Program-made: the position numbers and the translations under genes
Notes under the pieces: model-generated
What the model saw: the letters and a program-made list of their open reading frames with translations, nothing else
What the model was told of the DNA's origin: nothing
The model's database searches: none
Assembly (NCBI GenBank): GCA_900554345.1
Contig: USHH01000113.1
Location: forward strand, 1 to 7,146
Length of the DNA stretch: 7,146 bases
Origin: an uncultured Bacteroidales bacterium
Lineage (GTDB): Bacteria > Bacteroidota > Bacteroidia > Bacteroidales > Muribaculaceae
Direction: 5' to 3'
Part shown: piece by piece, positions 1-5,433 of the stretch
How positions within the stretch are numbered: position 1 is the first letter of the stretch
Layout of the letters: every line of letters starts with the position of its first letter

Positions 1-96
1 CCCAATGGCTTCGCACCCCGGCCGCCTGCGGGTCCATGGGTATCCTGCCGATGTAGCCTCGCTTCGCGAAGGCGGCGGGACGCCGCCACTCCCAGT
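1..96. other. Intergenic stretch downstream of the PBP gene, no gene seen
   Basis: This GC-rich stretch follows the stop codon of the minus-strand PBP gene. I see no convincing coding region. One short plus-strand reading frame runs from the window edge to a TAG at 54-56, giving about 17 residues ending MGILPM, but it has no visible start or context. The stretch holds a 10-bp palindrome, CTTCGCGAAG at 63-72, directly followed by the GC-rich hairpin listed separately. What lies to the left of base 1 is not visible. Confidence 0.5.
71..87. repeat. GC-rich REP-like palindrome after the PBP stop codon
   Basis: GGCGGCG at 71-77 and CGCCGCC at 81-87 are perfect 7-base inverted arms around a 3-base loop (GGA). 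Read on the minus strand the hairpin begins about ten bases after the PBP stop codon, so it could stabilise or end that transcript. No T-run follows it in that direction, so it does not fit a classic intrinsic terminator. Its shape, short GC arms around a GGGACG-like centre, resembles extragenic palindromes; that label is an inference from appearance. Genome copy number is unknown. Confidence 0.55.
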
Positions 97-2553
97 TTAG
101 TTAAACACGTCTTCCACGACCTCACCGGTCTCGACCGCCTCGGCCGGCCCCGAGTATTCTCCCTCGCAGGGATTGAAATCGGCCGGGAACTCAAACTTCG
201 TGTTCTGGCTGTAGGGGAGCCGCTTGTCGGCATACACCTTCTTCATGTATAGCCCGTAGAGCGGCAGCGCCGCCCTCGCGCCCTGGCCGAGGGCCATCGA
301 GTTGAAGTGGATGTAGCGCTCGTCGCCGCCTACCCATGCCCCCGTCACCAGGTCGGGAGTGAAGCCCATAAACCATGTGTCGGAGTTGGAGTTGGTGGTG
401 CCGGTCTTGCCCCCCATCTGCGCCGAGATGCCGTAGCGGCTGCGCAGGCTGGCGCCCGTACCGCTGTCGACCACATTGAGAAGTATCGACAGGATCTTAT
501 AGTAGGCGCTCTCGCTGATCACCTCCGTGCGGTGGGGCATGGCGTTATAGATCACGTTGCCCTGATTGTCCTCGATGCGCGACACGAAGACGGGGTCGAC
601 CCTCAGGCCCTTGTTGGCGAAGGCCGTGTAGGCTCCCACCATCTCCTTCACCGGCACGTCGACCGTGCCGAGGGCCAGCGGCAGCGTGGCGTCGATATGC
701 CCCGTGATGCCGAACATCCTCATCTTGTTGGCGAGGTTGCTCGGCTGGAGCTCCGCCACGAGGCGCGCCGAAATCCAGTTGTTGGAGTTGGTGAGCGCCC
801 AGCGGAGGTCGACCATCTCGCCGATCCTCGCCTTGCCGGAGTTGCGCGGCGCCCAGTTGCCGAAGACCGGCTGCGAGTTGAGATACATCGAGCAGGGGGT
901 CTTGTCTTCCTCCATCGCCAGGGTGTAGAGGAACGGCTTGGCCGTGGAGCCGATCTGGCGGCGTCCGCGCGACACCATGTCATACTGGAAATAGTTGAAG
1001 TCGGGGCCGCCGACATATGCCTTCACATAGCCCGTGAGGGGATCCATGCTCATGAGGCCCGTGCGCAGTATGCTCTTCATGTAGAGCAGCGAGTCGTAGG
1101 GCGTCATCGTCACCCTCCTGGAGCCGGGCACTGTCTTGCCGCCTTCCTTCACGTAGGCGAAGACGTCCATCTCGTAGGGCTCGTGGAAGGCGCGCTCTAT
1201 CTCCTCGTCGCTCTTGCCGGCGAGCTTCATCACGCGGTGGCGCTCGGTCTGGCGCATTGCGTTCCTGATGAGGCGCTGCACGCCGGCGGCGCTCAGCTCG
1301 TCGGGGTTGGTGGTGTAGGGGCCGGTGCGCTGGCCGCGCTTCTCCTTGTCGAAGGCGGGCTGGAGGGTGCCGCCGAGCCACTCATACACGGCCTCCTCGG
1401 CATACTGCTGCATGCGCGGGTCGATGGTGGTGTAGATGCGGAGGCCGTCGACGTAGAGGTTGTATTTCGAGCCGTCGGGCTTGGGGTTCTTTTCTATCCA
1501 GCCGTAGAGGGGATTGTCGGCCCACTGCGTGGAGTCGGTGTTGTAGTTGCCCATGGCGAGCACGTAGGCCATGTTGCTCTCGTAGTCGGAGCGGCTTGGG
1601 CGCTCGGGCTTCTTCATATACATGAGTCGGCGTATCTCCTCGCGCAGATAGGGGGCGCCTCCCTCGCGGTGGTCGACGCGGTGGTAGTCGAGGGCGAGGG
1701 GGAGGGCCTTCAGCGAGTCGGCCTCGGCGCGTGTCAGGCTGCCGTTCTTCTCCATCTGGTCGAGCACGACGTTGCGGCGGTCGCGTGTGCGCTCGGGGTG
1801 GCGGAGGGGATTGTAGTAGGAGGGGTTCTTGAGCATGCCCACGAGCATCGCGGCCTCCTCGGCCTTGAGGTCGGCGGGCTCCTTGCCGAAATATACGTTG
1901 GCCGCCGTCTTGATGCCCACGGCGTTGTTGAGGAAGTCGAAGCGGTTGAGATACATATTGATGATCTCGTCTTTGGTGTAGAAGCGCTCGAGCTTCACGG
2001 CGATCATCCACTCGATGGGCTTCTGCATGGCGCGTTTCAGCAGGCTGGAGGAGGGCTGCGAGTAGAGCTGCTTGGCAAGCTGCTGGGTGATGGTGGATGC
2101 GCCGCCGCTGCTCTTGTCGCCCATGGCGAGGGTCTTGACGGCGGTGCGTCCGAGGGCCATGAAGTCGATGCCGGAGTGATCCTTGAAGCGGACGTCCTCG
2201 GTGGCGATCAGCGCGTCGATGACGTAGTGGGAGACGGCGTCGTAGTCGGTGTAGACGCGGTTGCCGGCTCCGGCGAAATACCGGCCGAGCTCGGTGGTGC
2301 CGTCGCCGGCCATCACGACCGACGCCAGCTTGTCGTGGGGATCCTCGAGCTCCTCGATGGGAGGCATATAGCCGATCACGCCGTTGTAGATGAGCATCAA
2401 TACAAACATTATCAGCAGCCCGAGGCCGAGGAATGAGATCCAGAGCCAGTTGACTATCTTCCTGTTGCGGCGCGCTCTGCGCCGGATGCCGTTGTCGGCG
2501 AGGTCGTATGACGCCGGGTCGTCGTTTCTGTTGTTATTGCGGTTGAATGACAT
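97..2553 (-). CDS. mrcA: Bifunctional peptidoglycan transglycosylase/transpeptidase (class A PBP, PBP1A type)
   Basis: This 818-residue protein polymerises lipid II into glycan strands and crosslinks the stem peptides on the outer face of the inner membrane. The N-terminus is Asn/Arg-rich and cytoplasmic, followed by one membrane anchor at about residues 33-60. The GT51 domain follows: the ATEDVRFKDHSG motif places the catalytic Glu at 119, and GASTITQQLAKQL lies at 151-163. A linker region of about 310-480 precedes the penicillin-binding transpeptidase domain (about 495-745), with SxxK as GSTAKP (Ser536, Lys539), SxN as SNN (590-592) and KTGT at 716-719. All catalytic residues are present and the length is normal for the family, so the enzyme should be active. 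The start fits a TAnnTTTG promoter box about 30 bases upstream. Codon use is strongly GC-rich, as expected of a resident gene. A heptamer repeat array lies just upstream of its promoter. Confidence 0.96.
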   Translation of the reverse strand: MSFNRNNNRNDDPASYDLADNGIRRRARRNRKIVNWLWISFLGLGLLIMFVLMLIYNGVIGYMPPIEELEDPHDKLASVVMAGDGTTELGRYFAGAGNRVYTDYDAVSHYVIDALIATEDVRFKDHSGIDFMALGRTAVKTLAMGDKSSGGASTITQQLAKQLYSQPSSSLLKRAMQKPIEWMIAVKLERFYTKDEIINMYLNRFDFLNNAVGIKTAANVYFGKEPADLKAEEAAMLVGMLKNPSYYNPLRHPERTRDRRNVVLDQMEKNGSLTRAEADSLKALPLALDYHRVDHREGGAPYLREEIRRLMYMKKPERPSRSDYESNMAYVLAMGNYNTDSTQWADNPLYGWIEKNPKPDGSKYNLYVDGLRIYTTIDPRMQQYAEEAVYEWLGGTLQPAFDKEKRGQRTGPYTTNPDELSAAGVQRLIRNAMRQTERHRVMKLAGKSDEEIERAFHEPYEMDVFAYVKEGGKTVPGSRRVTMTPYDSLLYMKSILRTGLMSMDPLTGYVKAYVGGPDFNYFQYDMVSRGRRQIGSTAKPFLYTLAMEEDKTPCSMYLNSQPVFGNWAPRNSGKARIGEMVDLRWALTNSNNWISARLVAELQPSNLANKMRMFGITGHIDATLPLALGTVDVPVKEMVGAYTAFANKGLRVDPVFVSRIEDNQGNVIYNAMPHRTEVISESAYYKILSILLNVVDSGTGASLRSRYGISAQMGGKTGTTNSNSDTWFMGFTPDLVTGAWVGGDERYIHFNSMALGQGARAALPLYGLYMKKVYADKRLPYSQNTKFEFPADFNPCEGEYSGPAEAVETGEVVEDVFN

Positions 2554-2582
2554 TTCTTATGGAAGGATGAAGTGTTGAATTG

Positions 2583-2590
2583 CAAAGGTA
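2583..2590 (-). promoter_or_regulatory. Bacteroidetes-type -7 promoter box for the PBP gene
   Basis: The minus strand reads TACCTTTG, a full match to the Bacteroidetes sigma-ABfr -7 consensus TAnnTTTG. It lies about 30 bases before the PBP start codon, predicting a short 5' leader of roughly 25 bases. No good -33 TTTG/TTG box is seen at the expected spacing; that position holds an alternating AT run (about 2604-2613). The heptamer array starts at 2615, right at the upstream edge of the promoter. Confidence 0.65.
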
Positions 2591-2614
2591 CAAAAAAATT
2601 CGCATATATATATA

Positions 2615-2740
2615 AAGAGTGAAGAGTGAAGAGTGAAGAGTGAAGAGTCAAGAGTCAAGAGTCAAGAGTCAAGAGTGAAGAGTGAAGAGTCAAGAGTGAA
2701 GAGTCAAGAGTGAAGAGTCAAGAGTGAAGAGTGAAGAGTG
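2615..2740 (+). repeat. Heptanucleotide tandem array, 18 units of AAGAGTS
   Basis: Eighteen consecutive 7-base units start at 2615 with no interruption. The first six bases are always AAGAGT. Only the seventh varies, and only between G and C, in the order GGGGCCCCGGCGCGCGGG. The array breaks at 2741, where the next unit becomes AAGAAGA. It lies directly upstream of the PBP promoter. A tract of this kind is expected to change length by replication slippage. The restriction of variation to one base with two states is unusual. Confidence 0.95.
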
Positions 2741-2747
2741 AAGAAGA

Positions 2748-2772
2748 GGCTGCGTCTGTAATCGACACAGCC
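2748..2772 (-). terminator. Terminator-like hairpin downstream of the flavin reductase gene
   Basis: The arms GGCTGCGTC (2748-2756) and GACACAGCC (2764-2772) flank a 7-base loop. Read as minus-strand RNA, all nine pairs form if one U-G wobble is allowed; read as plus-strand RNA the same position is a C-A mismatch, so the minus strand is favoured. On that strand the stem is followed by CTCTTCTTC, a pyrimidine-rich but imperfect T tail. This fits the GGCTGTGTC-type stems often seen in Bacteroidales terminators and would end flavin reductase transcription before the PBP promoter. Activity is inferred. Confidence 0.55.
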
Positions 2773-2804
2773 CCTTGGCTTATCTGAGAATCCGGTTTGT
2801 AGGG

Positions 2805-2821
2805 ACGTGCCTCCGGCACGT
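2805..2821. repeat. REP-like palindrome
   Basis: ACGTGCC at 2805-2811 and GGCACGT at 2815-2821 are perfect 7-base inverted arms around TCC, preceded by TAGGG. The form (a GGGACG-type entry into a short GC hairpin) resembles extragenic palindromes dispersed through many bacterial genomes. Only one exact copy is in this window, so repeat status is inferred from form. It lies between the two opposed heptamer blocks. Confidence 0.5.
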
Positions 2822-2832
2822 ATCCCCCCTGT

Positions 2833-2930
2833 CACTCTTGACTCTTGACCCTTCACTCTTGACTCTTGCGCGAAGCGCCTTCACTCTTGACCCTTCACTC
2901 TTGACTCTTGCGCGAAGCGCCTTCACTCTT
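2833..2930 (-). repeat. Inverted heptamer block with hairpin modules and a 42-bp tandem duplication
   Basis: On the plus strand this block is built from CACTCTT, GACTCTT and GACCCTT units, the reverse complement of the AAGAGTS/AAGGGTS heptamers. Two 14-base modules, GCGCGAAGCGCCTT at 2868-2881 and 2910-2923, are inserted in register, each exactly two heptamers long and able to fold as a GCGC-GAA-GCGC hairpin. Bases 2847-2888 and 2889-2930 are identical 42-base copies. The last unit runs into the TAA stop codon of the flavin reductase gene (2929-2931). Confidence 0.93.
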
Positions 2931-3504
2931 AATTCGCTTTCTTCCTCACGGAGAAGCCGAACCTCCCCACAATGGGGCCGAGCTCCTGGTATAGGCCGTG
3001 GGAATAGGCCAGTAGATGGGCCTTCTCCAGCTCAAGGGCGCCGGTCTGCTCGTTGATGAGCGAGGTGTCGACCCTGACGTTCTCGATGTCGGAGAGCATC
3101 ATGTCGTGGGTGCCGAGATGTATGATGCTCTTGATGCGGCACTCAAGGCTTACGGGCGACTGGGCGATGGTGGGGGAGCATACCTTCTCGCCGGGGAGGG
3201 GGATAAGGCCGGTCTCCTTCCATTTGTCGTATCTGGCTCCGGAGCGCACGCCGGCCCAGTCGGTGGAACGTGCCATCTCTACGGTGGTCAGGTTGATGGT
3301 ATATTGCATGGTGCGCATCAGTATCGGGTAGGAGGCGCGCTCGGCGCGCACCGAGATGTAGCACATCGCCGGGTCGGAACACACGATGCCGGTCCAGGCT
3401 ATGGTCAGCATGTTCCATTCTTCCGGCGTCTCTCCGCAGGTGACGAGCACCGCGGGCAACGGATAAATCATTGTGGCCGGTGGCCAGGAGGTTTTCGAAT
3501 ACAT
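2929..3504 (-). CDS. Flavin reductase-like FMN-binding family protein
   Basis: This 191-residue protein has the flavin reductase-like split-barrel fold as judged from sequence. It opens with a short N-terminus and YPLPAVLVTCG (about 14-24), then NMLTIAWTGIVCSDPAMCYISVR (31-53), the core FMN-binding strand pattern of the family, and YTINLTT (68-74). The middle (about 80-115) is a family-type insert with RYDKW. Family members bind FMN and reduce flavin with NAD(P)H or act as small flavoproteins; the substrate here cannot be told. Length is typical and there is no signal peptide, so it is likely cytoplasmic. It stands alone: a repeat-bearing gap of about 160 bases separates it from the toxin gene upstream, and a terminator-like hairpin follows it. 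Its stop codon overlaps the edge of a heptamer repeat block. I see no clear TAnnTTTG box before the start. The ATG at 3502-3504 gives the expected N-terminus. Confidence 0.85.
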   Translation of the reverse strand: MYSKTSWPPATMIYPLPAVLVTCGETPEEWNMLTIAWTGIVCSDPAMCYISVRAERASYPILMRTMQYTINLTTVEMARSTDWAGVRSGARYDKWKETGLIPLPGEKVCSPTIAQSPVSLECRIKSIIHLGTHDMMLSDIENVRVDTSLINEQTGALELEKAHLLAYSHGLYQELGPIVGRFGFSVRKKAN

Positions 3505-3600
3505 GGTCTTCTGATTTTTAGCGATGATAAAACTTTCTGATTATCCAACACTTCCGCGCCCCCGGCGGTTCATATCCCCGGTATGTTATTCGGCAGATTG

Positions 3601-3642
3601 GCGCTTTGCGCAAGGGTGAAGAGTCAAGAGTGAAGGGTGAAG
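3601..3642 (+). repeat. Third heptamer block with hairpin core
   Basis: GCGCTTTGCGC (3601-3611) is followed by AAGGGTG, AAGAGTC, AAGAGTG, AAGGGTG and a final AAG. The order, hairpin core then AAGRGTS units, is the same as in the reverse complement of the 2833-2930 block, with one changed loop base (TTT instead of TTC). The block lies about 20 bases after the stop codon of the toxin gene on the minus strand. It is therefore a separate copy of the same composite element, in the opposite orientation to the second block. Confidence 0.88.
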
Positions 3643-3663
3643 TTTTTCGCTAATAAGGGAAGG

Positions 3664-4653
3664 TTAAAGGTCTTTGATGTTTTGGAAGGTTTGGAGCAAT
3701 GGCTTTATGCTCTCGAGAATCTGTGTCGAGTCCGGTATTTTTGAAAATGCCAGTTCCGGAAGCTCTCGAAGATAGACAATCTCCAGTCTATTCCATGTTT
3801 CCTCAAGAGCAGTAAGCAACGGGGATTCTGCTAAAGTCCGTTTCTGCCAGCCTTCTGGTTTGGCGAATAGATTTTTGTCATGTAGATATAGATTCCGGAA
3901 GTCATCCAAGAATTCAGGTGAATCGACATAGCACCTGATCTTATCATCGCTGTATAGATAATATAGATCATAGAAATGTCGTATCTTGGCTGTCAATTGA
4001 GGGAAGTACTCATCAGCCATGGAACATCTGGCTAAAGAAACGAGTTTCTCTGTCAGTGTCCGACGTTTATCAAGAACCGTTATCTCGAAAGGCTGCATAT
4101 CATATTCTTCAAGCAGCTGTATGTCTCCTGTCTTTTGAAGGAAAGTCGTGAGAAAACTTTGTATAACACACCTTTCTGACGGATAAGGGTTGGCAAATGA
4201 GTTAATTTCTATAAGGATCTGGCCGGGATTGATGGACGATGCAGTCGAAGGCTCCATCAGCATTGGATACAGATAATAAGCCTTATAATAATGTGACCCT
4301 TTGCTGGTCTTGCCGGGCACCTGGATCTCCTTAAGTCCCTCGGTCATATTATGTGCGGTTTTCCGAATCAGGTTCTTTAATTGATTACCGCTCAACGACT
4401 CCGTGTCTGAAATCGCTACATCTATATCTTCGGAAAACCTTGCCCCGATGGAGTATGCCTTGGACAGGCTGGTACCACCCTTGAACACAGTGCGTTGGCC
4501 GGTATCATGTCTCGCCATCAGTTTCAGTGATCTGCTGATCCAGTAGTCTTTTTCTATAAAGATAGGACTGATTCCGAGGCCACCCTCCTCTAAGGGACGT
4601 GACGCGAAGCTTACCGCGTCACGGAATAACTGAGCGTCGGTATGTAGGTTCAT
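3664..4653 (-). CDS. abiEii: AbiEii-type nucleotidyltransferase toxin
   Basis: This 329-residue protein belongs to the AbiEii/AbiGii (DUF1814, MenT-like) nucleotidyltransferases, cytoplasmic toxins of AbiE systems that arrest growth; related MenT enzymes transfer nucleotides to tRNA 3' ends. The motifs are clear: FIEKDYWIS (32-40) near the N-terminus; the fingerprint FKGGTSLSKAY (57-67); the metal-binding acidic motif FSEDIDVAI (73-81, Asp76 and Asp78); TEKLVSLAR with Lys203; and RHFYDLYYL (225-233) with Asp229. No key residue appears missing, so it is predicted to be active. It starts inside the stop codon of the antitoxin gene (ATGA), so the two are translationally coupled with antitoxin first. 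Base composition is clearly more AT-rich than the PBP gene, which suggests horizontal acquisition. The natural target and trigger (phage or addiction) are unknown. Confidence 0.92.
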   Translation of the reverse strand: MNLHTDAQLFRDAVSFASRPLEEGGLGISPIFIEKDYWISRSLKLMARHDTGQRTVFKGGTSLSKAYSIGARFSEDIDVAISDTESLSGNQLKNLIRKTAHNMTEGLKEIQVPGKTSKGSHYYKAYYLYPMLMEPSTASSINPGQILIEINSFANPYPSERCVIQSFLTTFLQKTGDIQLLEEYDMQPFEITVLDKRRTLTEKLVSLARCSMADEYFPQLTAKIRHFYDLYYLYSDDKIRCYVDSPEFLDDFRNLYLHDKNLFAKPEGWQKRTLAESPLLTALEETWNRLEIVYLRELPELAFSKIPDSTQILESIKPLLQTFQNIKDL

Positions 4654-5369
4654 AATATATTCCAGTTTCTTGCAGTCGGCAGGGCCGACGAAGTTATGCC
4701 GAGCCTGTATCTGCTCCCGGGGTTGATTGTATTCTGTAGGTCGGAAGTCGGGACTTCGAGAAAATCATAGATGGCGCCGACCTGGGCTCTGACGTATGGC
4801 TGATATGCCTTGCTCAAATCCAGCAATTGCTTCTGTTCCACAGCTGACAGCAGGTTGATCCAGACAGCCGTTTGCCGGATCGCCTCATCGGGAGTCGCGC
4901 CAGGAATCTCCTTTATAAGTCGCAGAGCATCGAGAATCACAAGGAGGGGAACATCGTCTTTCCCTATAGGGTTCGGCTGATATAGAAAGGAGATCTTATA
5001 CTGCCCGCGCACTACGGGCCGGCGAGGTATATTTGAACCGATCAGGATTGCTGATGATATCTGGGTGGTAAGGGCCAGTCGGGCGAAAGCCCTGGTGCCC
5101 GTGATGTAGCCTATCACATCCCCTTTCCTTTCCAGGAATTCCCTTATGATTTCACTTTCAGAAGGAGGTAGCTCTCCGAACCGGGATTTCCGCGGTTTAT
5201 AGTAACGCCCTTTTGACAGTCGCTTCAGTATGCCGGCACTCTCATATTGGTTGAGGGCCTTCACAAGAGTGGCACGGTAGCGCAGCGGAATATCGAAATC
5301 CGCCGGGCCCACCACTGTACCCTCAGGTAAGAGGTCGATATCCTGTCTGACTTTGTCTCTGATAATCAT
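4650..5369 (-). CDS. abiEi: AbiEi-type antitoxin / autoregulator (DUF6088-like)
   Basis: The 239-residue product is the predicted antitoxin and repressor of the pair. Residues 1-60 form a winged-helix region: an RDKVRQDIDLLPEGTVV start, a helix RATLVKALNQYESAGIL (32-48), and a wing KGRYYKP (53-59). The rest (about 65-239), with GYITGTRAFARLALTTQIS (87-105) and an AALR-like helix region near 140-190, fits the antitoxin domain. In studied AbiE systems the N-terminal domain represses the operon and the C-terminal domain neutralises AbiEii. I place the start at 5367-5369. An in-frame ATG exists 19 codons upstream (5426), but a TAACTTTG promoter box lies at 5387-5394, inside that extension, and the extra residues look non-conserved. 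The stop overlaps the toxin start by 4 bases. An inverted repeat over the promoter is the likely operator. Confidence 0.87.
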   Translation of the reverse strand: MIIRDKVRQDIDLLPEGTVVGPADFDIPLRYRATLVKALNQYESAGILKRLSKGRYYKPRKSRFGELPPSESEIIREFLERKGDVIGYITGTRAFARLALTTQISSAILIGSNIPRRPVVRGQYKISFLYQPNPIGKDDVPLLVILDALRLIKEIPGATPDEAIRQTAVWINLLSAVEQKQLLDLSKAYQPYVRAQVGAIYDFLEVPTSDLQNTINPGSRYRLGITSSALPTARNWNIL

Positions 5370-5386
5370 TATCGTGGATTTTTCTG

Positions 5387-5394
5387 CAAAGTTA
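5387..5394 (-). promoter_or_regulatory. Bacteroidetes-type -7 promoter box for the abiE operon
   Basis: The minus strand reads TAACTTTG, a full match to TAnnTTTG. It lies about 18 bases before the chosen antitoxin start, predicting a leader of only about a dozen bases. The expected -33 position falls at about 5414-5420 (TTTACG), a weak match, between the two arms of the inverted repeat. This box decides the start codon, because the longer open frame would begin upstream of the promoter. Confidence 0.68.
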
Positions 5395-5397
5395 CGA

Positions 5398-5433
5398 AAA
5401 ATTCTTGTTTCTGACGTAAAAAACAAGAATTTT
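5398..5433 (-). promoter_or_regulatory. 13-bp perfect inverted repeat: probable AbiEi operator, possible weak terminator
   Basis: AAAATTCTTGTTT (5398-5410) and AAACAAGAATTTT (5421-5433) are perfect inverted arms 10 bases apart. One arm ends three bases upstream of the -7 box; the other is upstream of the -33 position, so a dimer bound here would cover the promoter. AbiEi antitoxins are known to bind inverted repeats in their own promoter, which makes an operator the best reading. The upstream arm also shares the last base of the barrel gene's stop codon. As RNA it forms an AT-rich stem ending in a short T-run, so a weak terminator role is possible too. Confidence 0.72.

Larger units (their letters stand above)
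2554..2928. other. Repeat-rich intergenic region between the PBP and flavin reductase genes
   Basis: This 375-base gap contains no gene I can support. From low to high coordinates it holds the PBP leader and promoter box, an alternating AT run, an 18-unit heptamer array (2615-2740), a terminator-like hairpin (2748-2772), a REP-like palindrome (2805-2821), and an inverted block of the same heptamer carrying a 42-bp tandem duplication (2833-2930). Nearly all the space is repeat. Short open frames through it are low-complexity translations of the repeats (for example recurring FTLDPSLLTLARSA) and are not credible genes. Confidence 0.8.

Noticed and set aside
307..2436. A 709-codon plus-strand open frame opposite the PBP gene
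   Set aside because: It lies entirely antisense to a gene with complete catalytic motifs. Its translation is biased to Ala, Val, Gly, His and Leu with no recognisable domain, the usual artefact of strongly GC-ending codons on the other strand.
2615..2930. CRISPR array
   Set aside because: The units are only 7 bases with no unique spacers, and there are no cas genes in the window.
2775..3056. A 93-codon plus-strand frame across the second repeat block
   Set aside because: Its translation is a repeated FTLDPSLLTLARSA generated by the 42-bp duplication, then antisense to the flavin reductase end. It is low-complexity with no support as a gene.
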